From the NCBI RefSeq assembly GCF_000002865.3, contig NW_001865073.1, positions 20,780 through 84,779 of the forward strand: a stretch of 64,000 nt of DNA, given 5' to 3'. The translations under genes and the position numbers were made by a program. This document shows positions 35,184 through 46,467 of the stretch, piece after piece. Below the pieces are notes generated by a model. It made no database searches. It was given only the letters and a program-made list of their open reading frames with translations, and had not been told where the DNA came from. Each line of letters opens with the position of its first letter. The first letter of the stretch is position 1. The stretch is from Monosiga brevicollis MX1 (lineage: Eukaryota > Opisthokonta > Choanoflagellata > Craspedida > Salpingoecidae).

Positions 35184-35876
35184 AGCACTGGTTGCTGCTC
35201 TCAGAGGCATGGCCACGCCTTTCAACCTGTACCAAGCAAAGGCCTTGTTGGCGGTCGCCCCAAGTGGCGTATTTTTTCCTTCAAGGACGGGCGCCGAGTG
35301 CTGTGCACTTTCCGCGACTTGCATGCCTTGGTGTGACGCCAGCCTGCATTGCCTTTCCGTAATCCCCATCATTCTGCGTCCCCGACTTGCTGTCATGCGC
35401 TGGACGTGGACGCTGCTGGAGCTTTCAAAGTTGATATCAATCAATCCAATCAATCCAACAGCGAACAAACAAGAAAGAGAAGAAGAAAAATGAGCGAGCC
35501 GGGCAAGGCTCAGCTCAGGTCCAGCGCGCGCATACATGCCTTCCTATGCAAAACATGATTTTACCGCAAACACCATGGACCACTATTGTCGAATCCAGAA
35601 ACAGTCGAAACCGTAAAAACAAAAGACACACACACGTTCAGCCATCAATGAAAAGCACCACAAATCAAGTGAAAAGAAGAGGAAGAAGGACAAGTGACGG
35701 CGAGGGCAGACGCATCATCAAAGCAGAAAAGAGGAAATTGGACGACTGGAAGATCAACACAATACAAACGCAAAAAGGAAAAAAAAAAAAAGAAGGGGTT
35801 TGTTAGAAGGGAGAGGAAACACCCGCCCACTTGTTGGGTGGGTGCGCAGAAGCAGTCAACTCCACATCGGGTTTGC
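35184..35876. other. Convergent 3' region
   Basis: Gap between the COA1-like gene (+) and the cysteine-rich gene (-). It is A-rich with an A run at 35775-35795. No gene recognised. Confidence 0.45.
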
Positions 35877-38800
35877 TTATTCAGGGATAGTGGCTGGCGA
35901 AAAGTTGCACGAGCCGTCGGTCGCAAGGCAGCCCACAAGAGCAAATTCCATCGTGCTCATGGCCGTGTCAAAGTCTGTGGCGGGAGTAGAAGCCGTGCCA
36001 AGACCCAGGTAGAGGAAACGCATCTCTTGGGCCTCGCCGTTCAAAGTCAGATACAGACCCGCGACCTGATCTCCAGCTACATCAGACAAGCGGAACGCAA
36101 GTCACACGGAAGGGCGGAAGCAGGGACATGATGAGTTGGAAGGTTGCTTTGATCAAGTTGAGGGAGAGACGCCATGTCAAACCCATGCAGTGATTCGGGA
36201 ACAGCAATCAATAAAGTGGTCACCAGACAAGCAATGCAGAGGAGGAGAGAAAAAAAAAAAAAAAAAGAGAAAAAAAAATCAAAAATACAACCCAACCAAG
36301 GTGAGACATACGTTGAACGGGGAGGGCTCCGTTGGCCGGGGCTTGGTGGAAGGAGAGGGTGATCGGGGCACCACCGCTGGAGGTATTGCCCTGAAGCGAA
36401 AAGTCGGCCTCATACTTGTCATTGGTTGCACGGTCCATAAAGGCAACCTTGCCATCACTGAAAAATTGCACATCCCACTCGGTGCGGGTAAAGTCCTTGT
36501 TGATGGCAATACCGCGGAAAATGCCTAGGAGCTCGCCCGAGGCGTGGCAGAAGACGGCGCACTCGGCCGTGGTGTATTGGCAGGCAGGGTCGGTGGTGTT
36601 GCAAGCTTCGCATTGGCCAGTCACGTAGTTGCACTTGGCAAAAGGCGGGGCGTGGCAGTTGCGGCTGCAGTCAGTCTGAGTCTGGTTACCTTCGCCAGCA
36701 ACGCACTTGGGTTGCGCTGGGTTGCTAAAGTCACAACCAAAGTTGCCGTGCTGCGGGTTGGGGGGCAGGCAGTCGTTGACACAGGCCTCGAGGGACATGT
36801 TGCCGTTCAAGTTCTGCTGGCAAGTCTGGTCAGTGTGGTTGCAAATGTACAGGCCACCAAAGGCGCACGAAGCGTTGCAGTGCTTGACGCAGCCTGCCTC
36901 GTGGTTGTCCGGGTTGCAGGGAATGCACTGACCCGTGAGGGGGTCGCACTCGCCAAAGCTGGCGGTTTGGTTGGTGCACTTTTCCTGGCACGAGCCCACC
37001 GTGTCGGTGCAGTCGGGGTCGGAGCTGATGTCACACGACTCGCACTGGAGGGTCTGCATGTTGCACTTGGCGTGGGGCAGGTCGCAGATGGCATCGCACT
37101 CGGCCTTGGTCTGGGTGCAGTTGGGCGAGCCCTGGGAGCAGATCTCGCACTGCTTGGTGAGGGGGTTGCAGGAGGCCATTTGGTTGGGCTGGCAGGTGGC
37201 CTCACACGAGGCGTCATCCTGATATTCGCCTTCGTCCGACTTGTAGCACTGAGGCAGAGTCTGAGTCCAGTTGCAGCTGTAGCCCGAGCAGTCCTCCGTG
37301 CGGAAGCCCTCGCAGGTAAAGGCATGGGGAATGCCGTTGGTGTAGCCGGCGCACTTGTAGGGGGAGTCACCGGAGGAATTGTAGTGGAGGTGGCCGCCCA
37401 TGCACCAGCCGCACTTGACATCACCACCAGGGGCGGCAGCAACGCACTCGCTGCAGTTGGTGAAGGCATTGCAGGGATCGGTGTCGGCCGGAGCCTGGAC
37501 CTCCGCGATAGGCTGGGCGTAGAGGTGACGGGGGCGGCGGTGGGGCACGGCCGGGGCGAGGTGGGTCTTGACCAAGGCCTGGGCCTGGGCGCGAGCAGAG
37601 TCAAAGACGGAGGAGAAGTTGCACGAGCCCGACTTCCAATCTTCGCAGGCAAAAACGACAAAGACCTGCACGCCAGGCATTTGCATGGCCTGGTTCACGG
37701 TGTAGGGGGCGTCCTGGCCAGGCGGGGCGAGGGCAATGTAGCGAGCGATGGTCTCAGGGCCGTAGTTGGCTTCAGTGTCCAAAATGTTCTGAGAAGTACC
37801 GGCCAGGGGTCCCGAGAGCCAGGTGAAGACGGTTTGGCCGTTCATGGTGACGTTGGCCACGCCCTGGGTGTTGTTGGGATAGAGGAGGGTGACGGTGGAG
37901 TCGGAAAAGTTGAAGTCAAACTCGCCCAGGGTGATGCGCTTGGAAATTTCAACACCACGGAAGGTCTTGTCCTTGAGGTCGGCGGGGGGAAAGTGACCGC
38001 AGGTGGCGTTGCAAAAGCTCTGAGGGTTGCCCGAGGCGCTCTCTTCGCACACCAGTTGCGTCGGGTTGCAAGAGTAAAACTTTTGCGGGGGAGGGGGAGG
38101 AGTGGGGGTCGGGGGCGGGGTTGGAGGTGCAGGCGGGGTGGGACCCGGGGCGGTGGTGGTGGTTGAGGCCGGGGTGGGGTTGGGGCCGTTGTTGCACTTG
38201 GAGCAAGCCGTCTTGAAGTCTGAGCAGTTGGCTTCGTTGATGGCACACTGCTTGCAGGTGGGGCTCTCTGGGTTGGAGATGTCACACTTGAACTTGGCCG
38301 AGGCTGGCGGGTTGCAATTCTCGCAGGCCGTGGTCTTGTCAGAGCAGTTGGGATCGCTGGTCGACTTGCACTCCTGGCACTGGTAGGTAGTGGTGTTGCA
38401 AAGGTAGGTCGAGGGGGTCTTGAAGCAATGGGCCTGGCAAGAGTTTTGGTCGGGGTAGAGACCGCTGCCGGCCGGGGCCAGGCTGCACTTGCCAGTTGCA
38501 TAGTCGCACTAGAAAAATAAGACAACAGAGGGGAAGGGTTGAGCAGGGTTCACGAACGGACACGGATGGTAGGACGGAAGCGAGGGAGAAAAAAAAACAG
38601 AAAAAAGCAGAAAAAGAAAAAAAAAAAAAAAAAAAATAAAAAGTCAACGCACAGCATAGTCGGCGGTGCACTGGTCGGTGTTGTACTCAGAGGGGCAGAT
38701 GAAGGAGGGGCCGCGGACATCGACGCACTTTTTGCCAATGCTATTGTCTGGCGAAAGCACGGCACAATCTGTGAGACGACGTCCGAGTGGTGGATCGCTT

Positions 38801-39037
38801 GCGCGCTGCGGGCGGGAGAAAGAGGGGGAAGGGCAAACCTTTGTAAACGACGTTGGAGTGGCACCAGCCGCAGTAGACGCGGCGGGATGAGGAGGAGCCG
38901 TTGAAAAGGCAGGTTTCACACGTGGTAAAGTTGCTGCACTCGTCAATGGCTGCCACACCCGAGGAGGCAGGCAGCGCCACAAGGCCCAAGAGGACCACGG
39001 TCGCCACGGTGGCGGCCATAACGTGCGTGGCCGTCAT
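35877..39037 (-). CDS. Large secreted cysteine-rich protein with PSI-like modules
   Basis: Exons: about 38839-39037, 38653-38768, 36312-38508 and 35877-36076. It begins with a signal peptide (VATVVLLGLVALPASSGVA). A PSI-like unit follows (CSNFTTCETCL, then VYCGWCHSN), and a second similar unit lies mid-protein (CNAFTNCSECV, KCGWCMGG). The rest is a long series of short cysteine modules of the type C-N/D-x-x-T-x-Q-C-x-x-C, e.g. CNMQTLQCESCD and CDPLTGQCIPCN. A proline/threonine-rich linker separates the two halves. Two copies of a roughly 120-residue beta-rich domain are present; they start FRGVEISKRITLGEFDFNFS and FRGIAINKDFTRTEWDVQFF. Each ends near GSCNFS. No membrane helix or GPI signal is seen. 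Likely an extracellular-matrix, theca or adhesion component. The function is inferred. Confidence 0.75.
38600..38642. repeat. A-rich run in an intron of the cysteine-rich gene
   Basis: An A homopolymer with few interruptions. In the sense of the gene it is a poly-T tract about 100 nt ahead of the splice acceptor of exon 3. Confidence 0.8.
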
Positions 39038-40022
39038 TGTGCTGTCGTGTCAGGATCAAGAGACAGACAGGGGACTGGGGTGAGCAAATCGATTCAGACG
39101 CGACTGTGACAGCGAGTGTGTGCTTGTGTGTCGCCGTGTCGGCAGCGTGACACACACAGCGCTGCCATCCTCAAAGATGACGCACACACACATACACACA
39201 CACACCCTCCCAAAGGAATCCGTGACCCAAAAAAACAGCCATGGAAGGACAGACACGAGCGCACAGGGGGGATCAAGCCCCAGTGGCTGCTCGGGCGGTG
39301 CGCACTGACCGGGACTGCTGATCGCTTCGAGCACGACGCCGAACGATCGAAAAAAAAAAAAAAACGCCAAAAGTGTCGTGTGAGCAGAGAGATGCGAAGG
39401 GCTGTGGGATGGCCAGAGACAGCGAGCTGAAGAGGTACAGGGTGCAGAGATGATTTGGCCTGTGGGAGTGATTTCAGAGAGAAACGTAGTTCGCGACTTT
39501 ATCTAAAAGAATATTTGTAGGCATAAGCAGAGAGTATTTGCTTTCAAGAAAGGTTATAGAGATGTAACTAAACCTGCTGGTAACATGCAGAGACACATCC
39601 CCCAAAACACAACAGAGCAGAGACGACAACCTTCACGTCATGAGAAACATGTGTGTGTGTGTGTTACACAATCCAACACATCTGCTGATTTGAAAGAGAG
39701 AGAGAGAGAGAGAGAGCAGCTTCTTGCTTTTTGCGGTAACGTAACATGTGCGGCCGCAACACAATGATTGTCAGATATAATACTAATGTAACATACGTCA
39801 CACTTATAGTTGATCAAAGTGGAACAAATGACATACATTATGAATCGTCAGCCTCCACGCCGGCCTACAGGCTCGTAAGGTACAAGCCAGCAGGATGACA
39901 TCTGGTAGCGCGACCTATCAGCAATGTGTCTGATTGTCAGCAATTCGTTCGTTCTTCTGACATTAATGTCAGAAGTTATTATTTCCGTGTATTATTGTCA
40001 GAGAAAACGGGTCAGCGCCAAG
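39038..40022. promoter_or_regulatory. Divergent promoter region with repeated ATTGTCAG and a perfect palindrome
   Basis: This lies between the cysteine-rich gene (-) and DCAF4 (+). A 22-bp perfect palindrome at 39954-39975 (core CTGACATTAATGTCAG) lies 47 bp before the DCAF4 ATG. ATTGTCAG also occurs near 39768, 39933 and 39996. A GA run is at 39696-39717 and short CA/GT runs are elsewhere. The clustering suggests a bound promoter element. Confidence 0.45.
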
Positions 40023-41564
40023 ATGAGCGAGCCGGCGACGACGGCGGCGGGCCCGCTCGGGCGATTGCCTGGCATGTACTATGATCCGGAGCGAAGGCGA
40101 TACTTTGCTGGGGAGGCACCGGTGGTGGCTGTGGAGAATAGGGAGGTTGAGCGGGAAGCAGCGCTTTCGGTGTTGCCGTTTGCCCTGGGCACGGCGTCCG
40201 TGGCTCATCGGCCCAACGTGCTTCATCGTCTCGACGTGTGGCGTGAGCTGCATCACAGCCAGCGCACGCCGTTGAGCAGTGCTCGGCGTGCTCGACTAGC
40301 GCATATCCAGCTTGCCGATGCACGTCCCATTCATCCCGCCCCTGCCGTCATGCGATACGCTGCCTATCTACCCCATGCCAACACCAGCGTCCTTTATCAC
40401 GAGCTCTGTGTCGAACACTTGCGCCTGGAATCAGACCCGGTAGAGGGCGCACCTGCGCACACAGATGCCCCGGGTCTTACAATGCAGCGCGGGCGAATGG
40501 AAATAGGTTAGTCTGCTTTGAACTTTTCCCTTACCTGCCGCCCGCCACCGCTTGTGCTGCCCAAGCCTCAGTGCTCACGCCCTTGCTCCTCTGTCCATGA
40601 ACTAAATGTAAATACCTGCTTCAAAAGCCGACATGACGCTAAATGCACGCCTGCATTTCATGCAAGGCTCTCGGCACTTTGTTTCGCTTGGCCCGCGCTG
40701 TTTTGTTGTCCTCGGCCTTGATCAGGACCTCAACGTCAACTGGCGCAGTGCGCACGTGTTTGGGGCCCAGGCCGTTGATTACAATGAGGTACACACCGCC
40801 CCGTGCTGCGACAGCATCTTTTTTTTTTTTTTTTTTTTTTTTTTTTGCCTTTTACCACCACGCCAAGACTAATCCTCCCTCTCACTCAACGCCCTTTACC
40901 AGTTTGGTTCTCACTGCTGCCCATTGCATCGATTTGTCTGGACCAGCTGACTATGCAGGTGGCCGCCGTTGGCCGAAATCACAAGCTTATGAGCTGGATG
41001 CGCGGCTTTGCCCATAGCGTCGAGCACCGCCCGCTTCCAGCCTGTACCTCCGATCCCACCTGTCTGCACACGAGTCCGGCAGCCGTGCAGGGACTGGGCG
41101 TCATTGGCTGTAGAAATGGCGACCTTTATTTGGTCGACACGCGGGCGCCCCGACCCGAGCGGCCCCGGCCCACTCTGCGCGGTCTCAACATGGTCTATCT
41201 CTACCGCCAGGACCCCTGGCTCTTGACCAATCACACCGCCCAGGACCAAGGCCTGCGACTGTACGACGTCCGCCATCTCACCCGCCCCCTTCTTACGTTC
41301 CAAGGTTACGCCCAATACACCAATCATAATGCGGTGCCGCAAGTCTCGCATGGCGAGGCCTACGTCGCTGCCGTGGACAACCGCGGTCTCTTGCGAGTCT
41401 TTCGTCCGGATCGCGCCGCCCCAGTCATCACTATGCGAGTTCCAAAGGCCAAGGGGGATTGCAGTTGGCACCGCAACCTGGTTGCCTCAGATCGTGATGA
41501 GCTGGTGCTGCCAATGCAAGGAGGCGTCCCTTGGCGTTATCTTGCCGTCCCTCCTCGCCTGTAG
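40023..41564 (+). CDS. DCAF4: DCAF4-like WD40 substrate receptor of CUL4-DDB1
   Basis: Exons: about 40023-40506, 40628-40788 and 40959-41564, with matching phases. The N-terminal GMYYDPERRRYFAGEAP closely resembles the DCAF4/WDR21 signature (GxYxDxxxxRYF). Downstream the protein has degenerate WD40 blades: FVVLGLDQDLNVNWRSAHVF, GVIGCRNGDLYLVDTR, DQGLRLYDVRHLTRPL and YVAAVDNRGLLRVFRPD. DCAF proteins dock substrates onto the CUL4-DDB1 ubiquitin ligase; the substrate is unknown. The second intron carries a run of about 26 T. A palindromic element lies just upstream. Confidence 0.8.
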
Positions 41565-42010
41565 TCTGTCATCTTCATGCGGGGACTCAATCCTGGTGTC
41601 CTCGTCTTCCCACCTCAGCGCTGCGCGCTTTGTCATAGCTCTCCCGCCGCGCCTTGCCGCATGCCATCGCATCTCACGATGTCATGTCAGTGCTCAGGTG
41701 CAGCCAAGTTAATTGAAAAGTCAATTCTCAGGGTGATGGTCACAGCAAAACAAAATCTGACCACGTGCCCTTCAAGCGCCTTGGCTTGCACCGGTCTCCT
41801 AATGATAAACTGGCCGAATGAACCAGCACTATAAAGCACCCACTAAAGCAGCCGACAAAATAACAAGGACATGCCTGTCCCCACTCCGGGCTTGGCCCGC
41901 AACACCAAACACACCTCTCGCACGACGGCAAACACAACTCAGATCACCGCACTTTTTCTCACGAAACCGATCCTATTCTGTGGTGGCCCGGCCAGAAGGT
42001 GGCATCAACA
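41565..42010. other. Convergent 3' region
   Basis: Gap between DCAF4 (+) and STARD3 (-). Unique sequence without recognised features. Confidence 0.4.
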
Positions 42011-42538
42011 TTACATAAAAACACCCCCATTTTGGACAGGGGACGAGATTTGGGTAGCGGCACGCGCATTCTTCTCCAACTGCCGCCGAATGTCCTCAAT
42101 AAAAGTAATCAAGGTTTTGCTGACGTTGGTGCGCGACTGGCGCGGACCAAACCACCCCTTCTCCTTGAGATCCATGTTGAAGATCCAGGTAAGGCGAGTC
42201 ACACGAGCCTGGCCCGATACCCGCTGCAGAAAGAAACCAGAGCTGCGGTCCTCACACCGCGTGTATGTCTTTTTTGCTGGAATCGTCGGCACCCTATCTC
42301 ATGAATGTTGGACGCCAGAGCAGAGACAACACATCAGGAAGCCAGATCAGATGCTCGGTGGACAATGATAAAGTCAAAAAGGAAAGAAAAGAAAAGAAAT
42401 GCGTGTCCGAGCACGTACGCAACACTACTGGTGGCAATGGTAAAGTCTCCACCATCGTGGTACCACTGGCGCACGGTCGTAAAGTCACGTTTGCCTCCCT
42501 GTTGTTTCAAGAAACATGATCTAGGTGAGAAAAGATGA

Positions 42539-42570
<32 letters not shown>

Positions 42571-44903
42571 CAAAGCACGTACACCCAGGGTTTGATCTGA
42601 AAATATCCAGTACACCATGTCTGTTCGCGAATTGACGCGGCGCAGAGTCTAAAGATGCACCAAAAAAGTTTGTCCGTCAGGGGTGTTTTTAAGAAGATAT
42701 GTCTACCAAGTCAACAATGAGGGCCAATGAAATGCCAGGCGCACAGACCGAGCAAGATTCGTGGATGCTGGACCACGTGGGGAAATTGTTAAAACCATCA
42801 TACAGAAATCTACCAGGAAAAGGGTCAAGCGGGTGAGTTGCATGCATGACGGTTCCAAGGTGGATGGGCGTCGCTCACGCTCGTACTTGAACAGCTCCTC
42901 GGGAGGAGCAAACACGAGCCCACAAGCTTTGAAGACGACGCCTTCGGATTTGACAATTGAGTGCACGCTGATTCCGTTCTGCGCAGCACGGTGGCCATTG
43001 AGCAAACAGACGCGATGCAATATGACTCGGGAGGTATAGCGATGCAGGCATCAGGGCTGACGTACACGATAATCTTCCTTGACGCGCCACAGCTTTTCCT
43101 GAAGGCGCGCATGTTCCATCACAAAGTTGACGGCTTCAGCTCCACACGAAGCGTAAAAGTGATCCTGGTGTCGAGCATCGCCCAAAAGACGGCAATTTCC
43201 CGTTCGGATGGCAAAGTGCAAGTGAGTTGGATTTTGACAGAGATTGCATAGAAAAAAAGAAAAAAAAAAAAAAAGTTGTTACGGGGGCATACCGATTGTG
43301 GGCCAACGGTCTTGATGGTACGTAAGCTGACACCGCCTTGAGCTGCCAAAGTCTGGTGCATGGTGCTGTAGGTGCTTTGGCTTTGAACCTGCGGTTAAAT
43401 AGGTGGATAGGTGGCCAGGGAGCGCGGGTTAGCTTTTGACATGAAACGAGCAAAAGTTTGAAGCTTTTGGCTGCGTATAGGCAAACGAGAGAGCTAATTC
43501 ACACCTCGTGCATTTCAGAAGGGGGCGTGGAGAAGGTGGGTGATTCGTTGCCTGAATAAAACTCTTCCTCATCCAGGTCCGCACCTGGTTCTTGGTCACT
43601 ATCACCCAGCGTCTGTGCATGGGAAACGCCGCGCGGAGGTGCAACACAAGTAAGCACGGAACGGCACCCATATCCAAGGTTACAAGTAACGCTGCGCCAG
43701 ACGGCCATCGTACGTGGTTTAAGCTTTCGTGCCGAACGGGCTGTCGAGAGGCGCGAGCATATTGAGGGTCCATCGTGGGCATGTGGGAGTTCTGTTGGTA
43801 AGCGGGTGGCATGGGTTCGGAGGCTCCAGCAAGGCTCGGGGCGGCAAAGAGCTGTTGCATCCAGGGGTTCATGTTGAGCTGGGCACCCAAGTCTTCCTGG
43901 CCTTCCACGATCAATTGGCGCAAGCGGTTGGGGTCGACGGCACCAGAGGAGCGCTCGCCGTAAAGGAGGGCTATTCAAAGGAGACAATGCCGGGCCGGGA
44001 AGGAATGGATGAGTTTTTTTTTTTTTTTTTTTTTCGAGCAGGGGTATTGAAGGACGAGCGACAGCTGGTCTAAACCACGTACCCAGTTTGCGATTGAGAG
44101 GAGAGATGCGGGACAGCCAGACGTAGGCCTCAAACCAAGGCATGACGAATGCCACCACGATGACGAGGTAGTCAGACGGGTGTCTGGAGGGGTCAAGAAA
44201 AGGTATATGAGCTGTGTACCAAGTACGGGCGAAGTGACGTGCGCACACCGGATGAGTGCCCTGCTGGCAGGGCGAGGTGCGGGGTAGGTACGCACTGGGA
44301 GTTTTCAGCAAAGCCATAGAAGAAAATTTTAACCAAGGTGAACACGGTCGAGCCGGCCACGGCAATCCACATCCACAGCGACGTCTGGGCACGGGTGATC
44401 CAATATGCGCCCAAAAGCAAAAAAGCACGAAAGACCGCCACGCACTGCTCAAGCCATGGTTGATGGTGTCGAAAGGGAGGGTGAGACAGAACAGGACGTA
44501 GAACAGCAACTTTTTGAAAGCGAGTAGGTGCTGGGTCTCGGACCAGCAGGATTGCACGCGTGGTGGTGGTGGTGGTGGTCATGGGGTCAAGACGACGTAC
44601 CACGACATCAAAGAGAGACTGCTCAAACTTGTAATGGACGACACTCTCAGCAATGTAGTTTTCCTTCCAATGCCCTCCAAAGCCCTGGCAGAAAGACAAG
44701 ACACGGCGCCGTAAGCACCCATCTAAATTCACAAGGCATGCGTGGTCCCGTCTGAGCCAAAAGCAGACCTGAGAGACGATGGCCCACATCAAAAAGCTAA
44801 AGAGGGCGTCAAAGGCACAAAAAAGAGCCAATACACGATGGGCACGCAGGCGAAGGTTGTGAAACGCCGAGCGAACTGAGATCAGCGCATCGTCTGCGGC
44901 CAT
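42011..44903 (-). CDS. STARD3: STARD3-like sterol-transfer protein (MENTAL + START)
   Basis: STARD3 sits in the late-endosome membrane and moves sterol at contacts with the ER. About 13 exons are readable: 44769-44903, 44601-44684, 44296-44444, 44183-44083, 43970-43714, 43612-43505, 43388-43293, then START exons down to 42011. The N-terminal MENTAL part has four membrane segments (VLALFCAFDALFSFLMWAIV; SLFDVVCVAVFRAFLLLGAY; MWIAVAGSTVFTLVKIFFYG; YLVIVVAFVMPWFEAYVWL). A linker follows with an acidic tract and EFYSGNE (43544-43564). This fits a phospho-FFAT motif, with Ser in place of Asp at position 4, as in animal STARD3. The START domain includes LWRVKEDYRNGISVHSIV, RTDMVYWIFSDQ, RDFTTVRQWYHDGGDFTIAT and a C-terminal helix TLITFIEDIRRQLEKN. 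The ATG at 44903 gives MAADDALISV. Confidence 0.88.
42539..42566. repeat. A homopolymer in a STARD3 intron
   Basis: A pure A run on the plus strand, which is T in the sense of STARD3. Similar runs are at 43260-43275 and 44016-44034 in other STARD3 introns. Read in sense they are extended polypyrimidine tracts. Confidence 0.85.
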
Positions 44904-45827
44904 GGAGCTGCAAAGGGCGTATAGCGGCGAGGCGCGGAAGGAAATGCAGCCAGGGCACGGGGATGAGGCAAGCTCATGCACGGGTGGGTGCGGAAACATG
45001 TTCAAAGGGCGTTCAGAACGGATGCAACTCGGCTGCAAATGCAACCCAAGAGCGCAAGACACAAGCACAGCAACGGGCGCGTGTCGACGCAAGGCGTCGA
45101 CGGCGAGCGCAACTGCCGATAGAACAACAAGATCGCCCGCGAGAGCTTCAAGAGGCGGCTACGTACTATGAGGTGTAGGGCTGAAAGGCGGAACCAAGCC
45201 CTGTACCACCATCAGCAGCATGGCTATCATGCATCCGCCCATGACTCAGTCCATTTCCCGCCACCCCGACGCTGCCATTGCCAAGTAGCGGCTGCCGATC
45301 CATTGGTCCGTCTGTGTGTGTGTGTGTGTGTGTGTTGGAGGGAGAAATAAAATTCAACTTAAGAGAACAAAAACACAAAAAAAGAGGGACGTGGAAGGAA
45401 AACAAATGATTTCTCACTTCTCTCTCTCTCTCTCTCTGTCTGTCTCTCTCTCTCTGGTTTTTCTCTTTGCTCTCTTCTCCGTCTCTGCCCCTTTGCTTGG
45501 TATGTGTCTGTGTCTCTGCCCCTTTACGCTATCCCAGTCTCTGTCTCTGTCTCGTTACTCACTCTGTCTCACACTCTCTCCGTCTTCGTCTTGCGTCTCC
45601 ATCTCTGGCTCTCTCACTGTCTCCATCTCTGTCTCTTGACTGTCTTTACTCCGTCTCTCTTTTATCTCGGTCTCGCTTCTTGTTGCTCCTGTGCAGCACA
45701 GCAGCACACAGTGATCGTGCGCCGAGGGCCGTCGCTGCGTCGTCGTCGTCGTGGGCGGGAGACGGGCGGATCAAGGTCCAGGGGGGTGTGGTGGTGGTGG
45801 TTGATTGATTCTCGAACGATAGTCACC
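44904..45827. promoter_or_regulatory. Divergent promoter region, STARD3 (-) and small acylated-type protein (+)
   Basis: It contains a GT run at 45314-45334 and an irregular CT tract at 45420-45665. The CT tract is on the sense strand of the following gene and ends about 165 bp before its ATG. No gene recognised in it. Confidence 0.4.
45420..45665 (+). repeat. CT-rich tract with CTGTCTCTGTCTC units
   Basis: Irregular CT and CTGT repeats over about 245 bp. Frames through it encode serine/leucine-rich noise. Confidence 0.85.
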
Positions 45828-46214
45828 ATGGGCTGCTTGAATCGCCGCCGGCGCAACACGGCCGTGGTGGTGCAGGGCGTCAACTCGAATGGTACCAGCG
45901 TCCAGCTTCAGCAGCACACCCGCCGCGTCGTGGCCTTTGACGAGGACAACAATGCCACCGTCAACACGGCTCGCCACAACAGCGCCGTGCAATGGGCGAG
46001 TCCTGCCGCCTCCGCCGCCTCGCCTGCCGCGCCTGCGTCTCCAGGCTCAATCGGCGCGTCACCCCAGCCCGTTTCCGCCCTTCGCCAAACAAGCGCGGCC
46101 TCGCCGTCAGCAGCAGCGCTCAGCCTCTTGGATCTCATCCCCAATTACCCCTCCAAGACCGTACCTGAGGCACCCCGAGCGCCACCCCGGACCCTTGTTC
46201 TTCGTGCCGTGTAA
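45828..46214 (+). CDS. Small protein with N-terminal MGC acylation-type motif
   Basis: Single exon, 128 codons, with the start context CACCATGGG. The protein begins MGCLNRRRRNTAVVVQGVNS. Gly2 could be myristoylated, Cys3 palmitoylated, and four arginines would help bind an acidic membrane surface, as in Src-type SH4 segments. The middle has a Gln/Thr-rich stretch and the second half is low-complexity Ala/Ser/Pro (SPAASAASPAAPASPGS). It ends LDLIPNYPSKTVPEAPRAPP. No folded domain is recognised. Likely a peripheral membrane adaptor or an intrinsically disordered peptide. A downstream exon is possible but no convincing donor is seen before the stop. Confidence 0.55.
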   Translation: MGCLNRRRRNTAVVVQGVNSNGTSVQLQQHTRRVVAFDEDNNATVNTARHNSAVQWASPAASAASPAAPASPGSIGASPQPVSALRQTSAASPSAAALSLLDLIPNYPSKTVPEAPRAPPRTLVLRAV

Positions 46215-46467
46215 ATGACCCGCCTTTGCCCCGCGTTGCTTGAACCCCATTGAACCCCCTTCCCCATTGAGACATGAAACAACCAACAGCTCTTCCCGTT
46301 CTCCTGCTCGTACCAAGTGCGTGCTCGGCCCTTTGTGATTGGCCCCAATTCGAGTCAAAAGCTTTGCGATGCCTCTTTTCGGCAATCATCCTCTGTCCAT
46401 CATGGTCAGCATGACACAAAACGCCAGATATCGCAGCCGAGCAGCAAAATACACGGCGCTGATTCAA

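Noticed and set aside
36544-38166. A 540-codon open frame on the plus strand
   Set aside because: It is antisense to the long cysteine-rich exon, has a valine/glycine-skewed composition with no domain, and has no splice or start support. The minus strand carries the real gene.
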